Shown piece by piece: positions 46,894 through 58,106 of a stretch of DNA of 64,000 nucleotides. A model generated the notes under the pieces. It saw nothing but the letters and a program-made list of their open reading frames with translations. It did no database searches and was not told where the DNA came from. This DNA is from Mixophyes australis (lineage: Eukaryota > Chordata > Amphibia > Anura > Limnodynastidae): positions 39,777,835 to 39,841,834 of the forward strand of contig JAVHZZ010000003.1 in NCBI GenBank assembly GCA_036250195.1, given 5' to 3'. Within the stretch, counting starts at the first letter, position 1. The number at the start of each line of letters is the position of its first letter. Made by a program: the position numbers and the translations under genes.

Positions 46894-47202
46894 GGGCCTG
46901 AGTCATTAAGGTGAGCAAAGCATAAACAAGGAGTAACTTTGGACAAAACCATGTTGCGTTGTGCATTGGAGGGTGAGGTAAATTTAAAATGTGGGGACAG
47001 CTTTATAGTTAGGATAGGGCATGTCCTAGATCCACTTTAAATTTCAGTGTAGAAATAAAGCTAGCAAGTATTTGTATGTTAGATGTAAAAAGAGCCAATA
47101 TTTAACTTATCTGCAAACCAATAAACTAATTTGCACCCCTTGCATTGTAACATGGTTTGTCCCGAGAACATTTACTCCTTTTTTTGCCTTACTTTCCTTA
47201 AT
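46894..47202. mobile_element. Palindromic MITE, family C variant
   Basis: Begins GGGCCTGAGTCATTAAGG and its right arm ('gcaccccttgcattgtaaca', 'actttccttaat') follows family C. The left arm is diverged and contains the additional segment 'aggatagggcatgtcc'. It abuts family D at 47203. Confidence 0.65.
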
Positions 47203-48147
47203 GGTCCTGACTCATTAAGGCACATATCTACCGATTTTGAGGGTATCTTGCGCAAAATCACTCTGTGGATACCCAGAACCGAGAGATACGTCTGTGAACT
47301 CAGTCGTGTCCGCTCCGTCTTTGAACGCAAACTACACTAACTACAGTCTACGATTTCGGGGAGTGAATGGGCGGAGAAGGGGAGTTTTGTCGTAGTCAAT
47401 GTACAGTAAGGGGGTGCCAAACTCAAGGCCACGCAGCCACACCCGAATCCAGCCCTGACCATCTCAGAGTTACTTGTTTTTCTACCGTATCTCTTGCTCC
47501 AGCTACAGGGCTATAAGGTATACTCTTTATTATTCCCATTTGTTTGTTTTTTTGGGAAGTGGTGGTCTTCCCTAAAGTGTACTTTAGGCTGCTTTGTGCT
47601 ATCATTAGCGCCCATCCCTTCTTTCTTGTGTTTTAATTTACAGAAGGGCATGCAAACTCAAGCGCACGCAACCAACTCCTAATCAAGGTCTTTGTATTGC
47701 AATGGTACTAGTTTTTCTGCCATATCTCTTGCTCCACCTACAGGGCTAGTCCAAGTCCTGAGTACTAGTGAGAACAGTCTCCTATCTATGTTAGAACATG
47801 TGCTTGCAAACACGAGCAACTGTATAAATGTATTTTATTCTCAGTAGACATTAACAGCATCCTAATGAATGTAGTTCATAGGGATTTTTTTATTTTTTTT
47901 TAACACTTTTTTTGTTTATTGTTTTATCATTAATGCCTTTATTATTGACAGGTCACAAATTTATAATCCACATAGGTTTTGGATGTATCCTGCAGCATCT
48001 TGTGTAGTGGAGTACAGCAGATCTGCCCCCTGATTTCAACAGTGCACGAATCTAGACAACCGAGCTTTGATGAATTCTGGAGTGTACAAAGTGTAAATAG
48101 GTGCGTATAATACTAAACGCAGGTTGTGCTCAGTATGATTCAGGCCC
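47203..48147. mobile_element. MITE family D
   Basis: Starts GGTCCTGACTCATTAAGG and ends 'agtatgattcaggccc', inverse repeats sharing their outer ~16 bp with family C. An internal unit with 'ccatatctcttgctccacctacaggg' occurs twice (47480-47520 and 47715-47750). 945 bp, no transposase. Confidence 0.55.
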
Positions 48148-48498
48148 AATGTATTCTTGTGTTAGCACAATAAAAAGACAATATATATCACATATTAATC
48201 AATACTGGAGCAGTAATAATGATATGTTCTTTCAAAATGAACTGTCAGTCCTGTGTGCCTCCCCTGGGACCCTATTTTTTAGCACTGGGGATAATGAAGT
48301 TTTTAGTGATTATTAAGCAGCTGTTATTAGGAGGTTTCATATAAAGATGATGTCAACCAAAATTGACCTCATACCACTTCCACAGACCCGGTTTTCACAG
48401 GACAGTTCACTTTTTTTTTACAACCAATAGGGAGCTTAGCCTAGGGAACTGGGGGGGGGGGCTAATGTATTTTAAGTGTGTGGTGGATGGATCAGAGA
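48148..48498. other. No recognisable feature
   Basis: Unclassified; includes a poly-G run at 48449-48460 near 'gggaactgg'. Confidence 0.4.
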
Positions 48499-49578
48499 CA
48501 TGGTGCAACACATTGGGGTGTTAGCTGCACTTACCACATCCACCACTGTCAAATCCGGCTCCCTCCTGGTCGCCTGCAGCATTCCTGTCCATTACATCTC
48601 TGTTTGTAAACAAACACATACTATTTGTTCTGCTGCATGGGTGTGGCCATCTTGGATGCAGTCAGGTGATCATTCCAGACCAACCAGATTCAGCAGCTGT
48701 GATCACATGAACTGTACAACCAATAGTTGTTTGGGACATCCTATATAAACCTGCTACTGAGATCTGTTCATTGCCAGAACAACACACTTCTCTCCTGATG
48801 ATAGTTCTTGGCTCCAGGTTCGAATTGTTCCTGATTACTCTGCATTTGCAAAGTGAACATCCTGTTACCAACTAAACATCACTTTGCAAGTATCCTGTGC
48901 ACATCTTCAATTACCTGCAATTCCAAGTGCATAGCTTCCTTCAAGTATTCTGCATTACCCGGAGTTCATCATTCTGCAAGTACTCTGCACTTACAAGCTG
49001 CTCATCTTCCTGCAATATTCTGTATTTAGCAAGAGTGCTTATCTCAGTAAGGACTTTGCACTATCCAGTGTCTATTCTGCAGTATCAGTGGCTTTACCAG
49101 TGTCATCAGTTCTGTGGCTACGGCTGGTTCCGAGTTTCTAGGTCTTATTCCAGTTCCGTGTATCTGTCTGTGGGTTCCAGGTCTGTGGCTGCCGTGCAGT
49201 CCTGAGTTCACCATTCTGTGTCACGGTTCTGAGTACCTAGTCCCTGTCTCCAGTTCCAATTTGTTCTGTTCTGAGTTTCTGTGTGTTTTCTATCTGAGTT
49301 CTTATTCGTGGATTCCAGTCCCGTGTACCTGGAATCCATGGCCACAGGAGCCGGGATTGAGTTCCAACGAACAGTTCCAGTCTGTTTTTACACCGGATTC
49401 CAGTCCAGTACTCAGGCACAGACTCCAGTCCTTAGACTCCTATACTGCTTGTGCTACTCTGAGTTCTCTAGATGAGCAGAGAGATCATCAAGGCTACCCG
49501 GTTCTGTTTCAGTCCTGCTTCAGCTAGGCCCAAGGGTCCTGAGTCAGATCGAGAAACACAGATGACCGTGACACATGG
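48499..49578 (+). mobile_element. Solo LTR, 1.07 kb, with 5-bp target duplication
   Basis: The LTR occupies 48504-49573, begins TGCAACACATTGG and ends GATGACCGTGACA. The direct repeat CATGG flanks it at 48499-48503 and 49574-49578. A TATATAAAC box lies at 48742-48749, followed by a long C/T-rich region with loosely repeated 'tctgcaagtattctgcattac' and 'ccagttccgtgtatct' units. The 3' terminus GTGACA is shared with the LTRs ending at 14754 and 63273. Frames of up to 137 codons inside are not genes. Confidence 0.75.
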
Positions 49579-49769
49579 CTGGACAGATCACGGTAATGTG
49601 TGCTGGAGGAAAGTGTGCTCTGATATTATAAACAGAATGATATCAAGATAAAAAATATAAAGTGGTTTCAGTTAGTTTTCCATTTAAAGATAGCCTACAG
49701 TCATAGAAACATTATGATTCTTTCATTGTTACATTAATTGTAAACAAAACTCCTTCTTCTTCTTCTGTG
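49579..49769. other. No recognisable feature
   Basis: Short unclassified spacer. Confidence 0.4.
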
Positions 49770-50020
49770 CTTCAGAAGTGGCGCAGCGGAAATTAGAGAA
49801 TGTGTTGCTTACCGGCCACTAAGTTTGCTCAACAGAGCCATGGCTGAAGCTTTATTTAGTATCTTGGTCATATCTTTTGCCACCCACATTTTTGTCATTT
49901 TGCAGTGGTCATGTATCCATTCAGAATGGATACATGAGCAAATACTCTGTTTTACCTATATATTTTATAGCTTTGTTTTTCTAAATATGAGACTATCAGT
50001 ATGTGCTACATGGTGCAATG
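49770..50020 (+). repeat. Dispersed repeat G, copy 1
   Basis: Aligned in the same orientation with 54385-54660: shared blocks are 'gaaattag', 'catggctgaag', 'catgtatcca', 'tactctgt', 'atatattttat' and 'gagactat'. Highly diverged, no known class. Confidence 0.5.
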
Positions 50021-50589
50021 TTAGCTGGTCAAAATGAATCAAACCTGTAATGCATTATTTTTATAATCACACTGCCATAGTATGAAGCTCTATACAGAGA
50101 ATATACGTCGCTATACTGTACACTAGTCTGCTACAGCTGAATGAACTTAGATTGACCTCACAATCCCACATTAAGCTATGCTAACACTTATTACCTGTAG
50201 CCTTCACAACCTTTAGCATGTAACAAATGCCTGTTGTGTCCTTTAAAATCATGTTAACAGACTATTGAAATACAATCCAACTTTTCATTTTAATGGCAAA
50301 GCATCTTTCATCCTACAGGGCATATGTCCCCGCATATTACATGAGTTCATATAGCATATACTAAAGATAAATAGTTTGAGAAACCATAATCCTACTGTAC
50401 TCAATGGACCTCAACCAAGGCCAATGTCATTATTTGGTAGCCTAGTGTCAGGAGCACAGACATGCACCCCTGCAAGGTGTTCTTTTCACTGTGTTGTCTC
50501 TGGAATTTTGTATTTCTATTGCAGGGATAATTATACGTAACCCTAGTCTGCCTGGGGAAAGCCAGGGATATGCATGATGTCCACAGAGG
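50021..50589. other. No recognisable feature
   Basis: Unclassified sequence left of the retroviral relic. Confidence 0.4.
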
Positions 50590-52150
50590 GAATACATCAC
50601 GGGAGGCATTATGTACTCAAGTTGTCAAATTTACCGTCCTGTTTATGGATTTTTCCAAATTGCATTAGATTGACTTTGAATTTATGAAATTCCCCTGGTG
50701 TAGTCCTAGTTACACTAAGGCTCGGGCATACACTGTACTTACTGCCTTGAGGAATGTTCTGTAGATTGAGGAAGGAGGTCATTGTCTCTTTGATGATGGA
50801 AAATGCTTGAACCATGCTGTGTCCTGCTTTCATGCCACAACTAGCAGTGGATTTCCATCTTCTTCACTTGTGTAAACCACACATTCAACAGTTCATCTGA
50901 TTTGTAGAGCTTGAATAGGTTACTTAGATGCTTAATGAACAGGTTGTACTCCCATGGGTAGATGGCATGGAGGGCCACCAAGGGATTTAAGTTATAGTAG
51001 ACAATCTGTGAAGAGGAAGTCATAGATGGTGATTATACACCTGGCCCATTCTTTATTATTTCATAGCTTTACCGTGTATATTAAGTCTTCCTCCCATTTA
51101 TGTGGCTCTCCCATACTATACTGTACTAACACTGCCTTAGTGCTGTAAATAGCTGGTCCTGCCTAGTATCTCTCCATTGAGTATGGCTGGTTCAGGTGGA
51201 GAAGTGGTTATCCTAGCTTCTAATTGTGAGTTATTAGTTTGAACTTGGCCTTCAGTATACCACCTTGTAATTTGGGCAAGAAGGTCATCAAGGCCTCCAT
51301 GTTCATAGTCCTGTCTTAAAAGTCAAGGGATGGCCAGAGTCTTTCTCTGTGTCAGTCATAGTATGCTATAGGAAGTCCTAATGTCACATATTGAATTCAA
51401 ATAGGTCATATCTTATCCAACGCCTCATTGTGTAATTAGGAGTCAGGTGCCTATTTTGGGATTTTAAAAACCCATTATGTTGTTCTATCTGGCTGTTGCT
51501 TAAGTGGTAAGGAATGTGCAGCAAGCAGTGTACATCCTAGTCTTGAGCTCACTGTTGCACTACTTGACCTGTGAAACAAGCTAATGGATCAGTTTGGATA
51601 TCTACAGGTAGGCCATAGGCCATAATGATGTTATGCAGTATAGTCAATGTAGCAGTTTGATCTGCTCTCTTAAAGGGATTGATTAACATCATCCCTGAAC
51701 ATGTTTTAGCTGCTATATTCCTCTATTTAATCCAGATGCCACACATTGCCAAGCTTTCAACCATGCATTATAATTTTCTTGTGGCTTATTTTGCATGGGC
51801 CATTTCCTTAGTTCAGACTTGTATGGCTGTCTGTATCAGGTCCATTGCAACTGGTTTTCCCATACTTTTGCCCATTCAGAGATAGCTTTCAGATCGAATG
51901 CACATAAACAACTTTCTGGGAGAAGTCCCACTTAGCCAAGTTGCTTAGGATTGGATACACAGTTATTCCCATGAACCTGCTAAGTTTATTTGCTGTTTCA
52001 TTATGGTTTTCAAATTTTGGGAATAGGGGTTTATGTGAATCTACATGGCACACATTTATAACCCGGGAGTCTGCTTGCTTCCTAAGACATTTCCATGGTT
52101 CTCCTATGCACAAACACTGTCCATCTATAGTCTTCTTTTCACCAAGATAA
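50590..52150 (-). pseudogene. Endogenous retrovirus pol relic (RNase H and integrase)
   Basis: Read on the minus strand, 52113-51889 carries VCHVDSHKPLFP and HNETANKLSR, the C-terminal His/Asp part of retroviral RNase H. Further on, 51625-51470 shows a broken integrase core: an Asp in DIQTD, then CFTGQVVQQ, HIPYH and finally Glu in QIEQHNGFLK. About 34 residues separate Asp and Glu, close to the D,D(35)E spacing, with two in-frame stops between them. Beyond that (51023-50609) two open pieces have no assignable domain. The wording around the Glu favours a retrovirus over a Gypsy element. No gag or env was recognised and no paired LTRs were found nearby; it cannot be functional. Confidence 0.7.
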
Positions 52151-52206
52151 TATCCGGGTTGTCAGCCTTAGTAAGTTGCCTGTCAGTATACATATGGATA
52201 AACAGG

Positions 52207-52355
52207 TGGGCAGCATGGTAGCTTACTGGTTAGCATTTCTGCCTCACAGAACTGGGGTCATGAGTTCGATTCCTGACCATGGCCTTATCTGTGTGGAGTT
52301 TGCGTGGGTTTCCTCCGGTTGCTCCGGTTTTCTCCTAGACTCTAAAAACTTCTTT
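52207..52355 (+). mobile_element. V-SINE, 5' two thirds
   Basis: Head with B-box-like 'gttcgattcc' and the V domain ('ctgtgtggagtttgcgtggg', 'ctccggttttctcctagact') are present; the L2-like tail is missing after about 52350. A ~16-bp gap in the V domain distinguishes it from the other two copies. It lies just upstream (in minus-strand sense) of the RNase H segment. Confidence 0.8.
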
Positions 52356-53061
52356 TAGAGACTGTATCAGTGGCCTAAGGAATCTGAATATTGAGAAGCA
52401 GAAGGCAAGGAAGAGATGCTCTCAAAGGAATGGCACTTTTACCATTAGTTTATACTCGATACCCAGAATAAAAGATTCCATATCCAGCCCTTCCCAATTT
52501 TGTAAGTGATCGAGTCCAGTAACACTCTAGTTCCCTCTGTTGGGTAATGCTTTGACCTAGTTTTTTTCAAAGGGGCTTGATTTTCTAAATCACTGAAATT
52601 AGAGGGTACTGTTACTATTCCTTCCCCCACCAAGTCCAACAATGTATCATTTACTACAAATTCTTTAGTTTCCCCACGGCCTGCCATGGCGGAGAACCAT
52701 TAGTCAAATCCTCCGAAGCCATTGTTTTATTTCCTAATAAAAATACACTGTGTACCCCTATGACCCAGAGGCAAAAACAGCCAAGAAAATAGGGATCACT
52801 TGTCTGCTGCTAGAATTGTTTAGGTAAATCGGCTAACTCTATGTATGATCTCTAATTCCATCTACTTTCCTTTCCACTAGGTTCCAATAGCCATTCTGGA
52901 CCTTTTCTGTTTACTTGTTATTTATGCTATGTCTACAGGGTGAGCACCCTTTTCCCCTGATCCGAGTTGCTGTCTGATAAAATAACAAGAAATTCCACAT
53001 CTATGACAGTTACAAAAAAATATACCCGCTGAAAGGGTATACCTGTGTTCTGTTACCAACT
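52356..53061 (-). other. Possible upstream continuation of the retroviral relic
   Basis: An 80-codon minus-strand frame at 52687-52445 and sequence around it lie where more pol would be expected, but I see no motif strong enough to assign. Otherwise unclassified. Confidence 0.25.
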
Positions 53062-53411
53062 GGCAGCACAGTGGCTAAGTGGTTAGCACTTCTGCTTCAC
53101 AGCGCTGGGGTCATGAGTTCAATGCCCAACCATGGCCTTATCTGTGTGGAGTTTGTATGTTCTCCCCGTGTTTACGTGGGTTTCCTCCGGGTGCTCCAGT
53201 TTCCTCCCACACTCCAAAAACATACTAGTAGGTTAATTGGTTGCTATCAAAATTGACCCTAATCTCTCTCTCTCTCTCTCTGTCTGTCTGTGTGTGTATG
53301 TTAGGGAAGTTAGACTGTAAGCTCCAATGGGGCAGGGACTGATGTGAATGAGTTCTCTGTACAGAGCTGCGGAACCAGTGGCGCTATATAAATAAATGGT
53401 GATGATGATGG
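53062..53411 (+). mobile_element. V-SINE, complete
   Basis: tRNA-like head ('ggcagcacagtggctaagtgg', 'gagttcaatgcc'), full V domain ('ctgtgtggagtttgtatgtt', 'gtgggtttcctccgggtgct') and the L2-like tail ('agactgtaagctccaatggg', 'gcgctatataaataaat', then (GAT)n). An internal (CT)n(TG)n run of about 40 bp lies between V domain and tail at 53264-53300. Confidence 0.9.
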
Positions 53412-54384
53412 TGACTCACTCTGGAGATGAATTGAAGGTAAAACAGTATATTGCTAATTATGAAACAAGGCTAAAGCGAGTTCAGCATTTACCAGAGAAC
53501 AGAGAAGAGAAGATATATTGGTGGCCACTTAAATTTTGATGATATCTTACACTTCCATTATAGACTATTTGTGAATGGGCCAATGTTCACAAGAATAATT
53601 AATCTAATACTGAATACAGAACTCTAATAAGTTTGGACTATAAGTATAATGAACAAGTAAATCTACTATATGGGGCAATTCAATTAGCCACGATGTTCCT
53701 GAGAACAATGTGGCTGCGCAATTTTTACCCTTAGTATTGGATGAAAAGACTCTTTACTTATTGTATTGTATTTATTCTGCTTGAATAGCTTAATTAATTT
53801 TCTCCTTTCTCTAATTTTTAATAAAGGCCATTTATATTTTCTGTGTAATTATTTGTTTGTTTTTTTAATAATTTGTTTGTTTTAAGCCAATTCCACGAGT
53901 GTTTATGAATTCAGCCATTCAGAAAATTTTTTAAAGCTTTTGTGTCCCCTTTGAGATGTCTAATATTGCTCGCTAATTTTCTAATATGCACATTTTCCCA
54001 TATAAAGGGAGGTCTTATCATTTCCTGAGCGATGGGGAAACAAGGTCCAGAATTAGCCCACCCAGGATTGCAGCAGACTGTCCCTTCCCTTACTACACTC
54101 TTGCTTCTAAACCACATTATCCAGTCTAACAATTACAAATTTGTCTATTACTTTACAATTGAAAACAATAACAAGTCTCTCTCTTTAATTCAATTGATAA
54201 CTCTTACAGAGCAATCTTCCCAACCTACGCCAAATGTCTTGCGACTGAAATATTAAGCTGCTTTAAGTAGAATGTTATCAGCAAGATAAATACAATGGAA
54301 GCGTACAGTGGTAGAGAATATAAAGTAGCTTTCGGTTTATAGACTGTGTACATTCGTAGCAAAGTCACACTCCATTCTCTGTTA
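53412..54384. other. No recognisable feature
   Basis: AT-rich unclassified sequence. Confidence 0.4.
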
Positions 54385-54660
54385 CACCAGTTCTGTGCTT
54401 GAGAAGAAGTCCAACAGAGAAATTAGGGAAGGTGTTGTTAATTGCCAGGCAGTGAATTTGCTTGACAGAGTTCATGGCTGAAGTGTAATTGACAAAGGAC
54501 CATTCAATAATGTTTATTGCCTTGGTCCTATTTGTGCATACCCAATGCGTTGCCCTTTTACATGTATCCAATTAGAAATTATACATGACAAATTACTCTG
54601 TCTGATCAATATATTTTATTGATTTATGTTTTTAAATGTGAGACTATTGGTATATGCTCA
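54385..54660 (+). repeat. Dispersed repeat G, copy 2
   Basis: Counterpart of 49770-50020, with 'gaaattaggga', 'ttcatggctgaagtg', 'catgtatccaattag', 'attactctgtctgatc' and 'gtgagactattggtatatgct'. Confidence 0.5.
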
Positions 54661-54675
54661 AAAGTAGTCAAACCA

Positions 54676-54678
<3 letters not shown>

Positions 54679-54716
<38 letters not shown>
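54679..54716. repeat. (TA)n microsatellite
   Basis: TA run immediately left of the Helitron-like element. Confidence 0.9.
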
Positions 54717-54721
<5 letters not shown>

Positions 54722-55317
54722 AATGTCTAGTGGCATGTGTTAGTCTTTCTGCGTGTGTGTGTGTGGAAAAAATAAAACCAAGCTGCAGCGCCACCTGCTG
54801 GGCGGAGTTATACACTGACCTACTAAATTTTTAGTGTGTGTGGAAAAAAAAAATCAGAAAGGGCTGAAATTTGGTATACTAAGATGTTTTTAATTTGTTA
54901 ATTTAATTTGTTAATTGTTAAAAGTGTTTATAAAGATTTTAAAAAAATATATATATATTTCTTGAAGGAGAAGTGACAGTTGGGAGTGGTTGGTGGTTGC
55001 CGGGGGTGACAGTGGGGAGTGGTTGCCGGGGGTAACAGAGTGAGAGGAGTGTGATACTCAGGACCGCTGAGAGAGATCCGTCTGGATAGACATCTGGATA
55101 GATGTGGCGATGAAAATGAAGGATGAGGTGATGGAGAAGAATGATGAGGTGGTGACATGTGGACAAAACCACGTTAAAAAAGGGCGCTTACGTCGGTAAG
55201 TAACGCTCTTCCCCTGAGGAGGCCTGGGCTATGGCCCAAATGCATGACAAGAACCTTTTTAACACCTTAAGTAGCTTGATTTGACTAGAATGCATGAGTA
55301 TCATGCACGGGTTAACT

Positions 55318-55319
<2 letters not shown>
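54715..55319 (+). mobile_element. Helitron/Helentron-like element, full copy
   Basis: Starts 'ataatataaatgtctagtgg' and ends with the GCATGA-gta-TCATGC hairpin and 'acgggttaacttgt'. Contains 'caccaagctgcagc'-region, 'cacctgctgggcgg', tandem 'ggttgccgggggt' units and 'ggcctgggctatggcccaaa'. It is bordered on both sides by (TA)n. Closely matches the reverse-strand copy at 2903-3530; non-coding. Confidence 0.55.

Positions 55320-55351
<32 letters not shown>
55320..55351. repeat. (TA)n microsatellite
   Basis: TA run immediately right of the Helitron-like element, continuing into imperfect A/T repeats. Confidence 0.9.
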
Positions 55352-55355
<4 letters not shown>

Positions 55356-58106
55356 TATGTATATACTGGTTATTTAAATGCTGTAAACACATCTATATGT
55401 CTCGTGTATTTGACACTTCTTCACATCCTATTATAGTGCCTGACAAGGATAATTAACGATCAGCGTGTTTATGACATGTGCACTGTGACTTTTATGTTTT
55501 ACAACTAACACTGTAAACACACTCATGCGTCTCATATCAATGTCATTTACAGGTATCTCTTATTTTTACAAAGATCTTTTGGTGGCAATGATCAATGATG
55601 CACTTGAACTGCGTCATGTAAGGTATTTATTTGTTGTGTTTATAAAGATGTTCAATTGGTGCACAAGAGGTTTTTGTAAATACATACATCATATATTCTG
55701 CAGGGATGTAATACATATATGTAATAACTGTAAACATGGTTTCATAAGTATAATTATAGGATGCAATAAGTTCCCTGCATTAGATAATGTTCACTTTTTT
55801 GTTTTATTATGTGACTTGCATAAACCACACACATAACATCATTACGCTGTTCTTTTTGTCTCCTGTGCCATTATTTATGTATGTGTTTTTATTAGTGTAG
55901 TTTGTGTAATAAATTAAATATGTTTTTTATGTATGTATGCTTGCAGTTCTTTATTCTCCCATTTAAATCTTCGTATTTTTACTATTGACATTAGAACTTT
56001 CAAGAGCACTGTATTCTTCTTCTCTCTTTTTTTATTTAGTTTTTCTAAAGGATATGCAGGCAATCTCTGAATATAGCAACCTGAGCCTATATGTTGTAGG
56101 ATAACTTATATATTCTATATAAATATATACCAAAAGGAAATAATATCCTTTAGAAAAAAAAAATGTTTTTTATTATATATTAATTGTTCTTAATTACATT
56201 TTGTTCTCTATTATTCCAGTCTGCGCCTGAATTTTCACTAATCCTTGGAGTAAAATATAAGGTCATTTAGTCCAATTTAGATTTGCAGCAGAAACGGCTC
56301 TGGTGCAGGGAATGCATCTAAAGGCCATGCCAAAGCATCTTTGGTATGCGTGGCACAGAGGTGATATGAAGTTCAGGCTAACATCTCATGTCATCTTAGA
56401 GACTGCAGATTTTGAGCCTGTGATAATCATGCACACAACAATACCACAACTGACTAAAGTGTTTGCTGTGTTAGATTTTGTGCTTCTGGGTCATTCCAAA
56501 CCACAGTAGCTTTGGCGGCAAGGATGTCACCACCTGCGTTTAGTCAGGTAGTGAAGCAGATTATACTGGCATTCCTGCTATACATTTGATGAGGATAAAA
56601 CAGCAAATTTATAAAACTAATTCGTTTTTGCATGTCGTAGGGGCCGCGGATGCTACATATACAACTACTGTACCACTTGTAGACAACTAATTTATGGCTT
56701 GTAATTGGAAACATTTTCATTTCTTTAATATCCAGTCCATATGTGATGTCTCTCATCATCTGTAGACTGGATGCCACATTTCCTGGGAGTACACTTCATA
56801 GTGAAGCAATCAGGGATATGGCAATATTTATCAAAGAGGCAAGGACCAAGAATGGCTATTAGGTGGGTATAAAATGTAATATCATTTCATATCAGTCTGT
56901 AACAAAACTGTTCCTGTTGCATGTATGATTATTTTTCACTAATCAGTGCTGAGTGCACTATTAAATACTGTATGATATTCCATACATTATACTGGGAACA
57001 TATATGTATTCATTGTTTTCAGTTAGACAATAAATATTAGAAAAAATAATGTCAAATAAACATTTTCTATTACACTCCATGCTCCATTTTATCATTGAAA
57101 ATCCCCAAAAGTTGCACATGACAGACATTGCAAATTTTCAGATTATAAAAGGATATAGCCACATATTAGTCATTTGCCTTAAAATGTGTTTTGTTTATAG
57201 TTGCCCTCTCCAGAGGGCTCAGCTTCAGATGTTGTCTCGATCCCCCATGATTCAACTGGCATTGCTCTTGTGTTCCCTTAGTTTTTTTCTTCAGCCAGCA
57301 CTGGAAGTCCTACAGGTGCTTCCTATTCTCCTTCACTAACCTTGTGATTGGAGGCACTGAACTTATTTTAGCAGCAATTTTCTGCAAAATGGCCCAAATG
57401 CCAGTTGTCTGCTGGTAATCTGCTCCATGACCACCACACTAGTCACCATTTTGGCAGGTTTTTTTTTGCTAGGTGGTTGTCTGCATGGGCCTTCTTAATT
57501 GTTGTCTCCATGTTGGCTGCTTGGACCGGCCCAGCCAGTGTCTTCAGGCTCTTTTCAATGCTCAGTAATCAATGATTCTGGAATACAAAGTGTATAGAAT
57601 AATCTACCAAAGATTTCAGATACAGCAATACTGCACTTATATAGTAGGAACCAGATTTTCTTGCAAGTTGGTAGCTATATTATTTGGTGGGTTGGAAGCA
57701 GACGCCACTGGAACTCTGTTTCTTGGGAATGATTTTCAAGGGAAAATATTTCCTACTGCATATATTGATACACCAAAAGATAGGGTGCTGATCTTCCATG
57801 TTGGTTGGAGCACTTTGTGGTTTCACCGCAGTTTGTCTGCCTAATGACATAATCAGTTATACCCCTGGTGATGCTTGTCAGTCAATCTCTCTTTTGGTGG
57901 GTTTTTGGAAAATCCTTAGCTAGTTGCAAGCATATGAGCTATTCACTTATCACAAGAGAAGCTCCACATGTGTTTTACATGGACAGGTATATGGTGCTGC
58001 AGGCAGGGTACCTTCTAGTAATGCCAAGAAGAGGAGTTGTGCAGTGTAAAATTCCAGTAACTCATACACAGCTATGGTCACCCTCATTCATACTTGCAAA
58101 GAACTA
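55352..58106. other. No recognisable gene
   Basis: Several 60-100-codon frames (55525-55836, 56303-56509, 57049-57339, 57572-57844, 57868-58107) occur on the plus strand but have no domain that I recognise and no clear splice signals linking them. The density of plus-strand frames at 56300-58100 could reflect a decayed element. Confidence 0.35.

Noticed and set aside
49114..49527. 137-codon frame with Cys/Ser-rich product
   Set aside because: Lies wholly inside the C/T-rich part of a solo LTR with target duplications.
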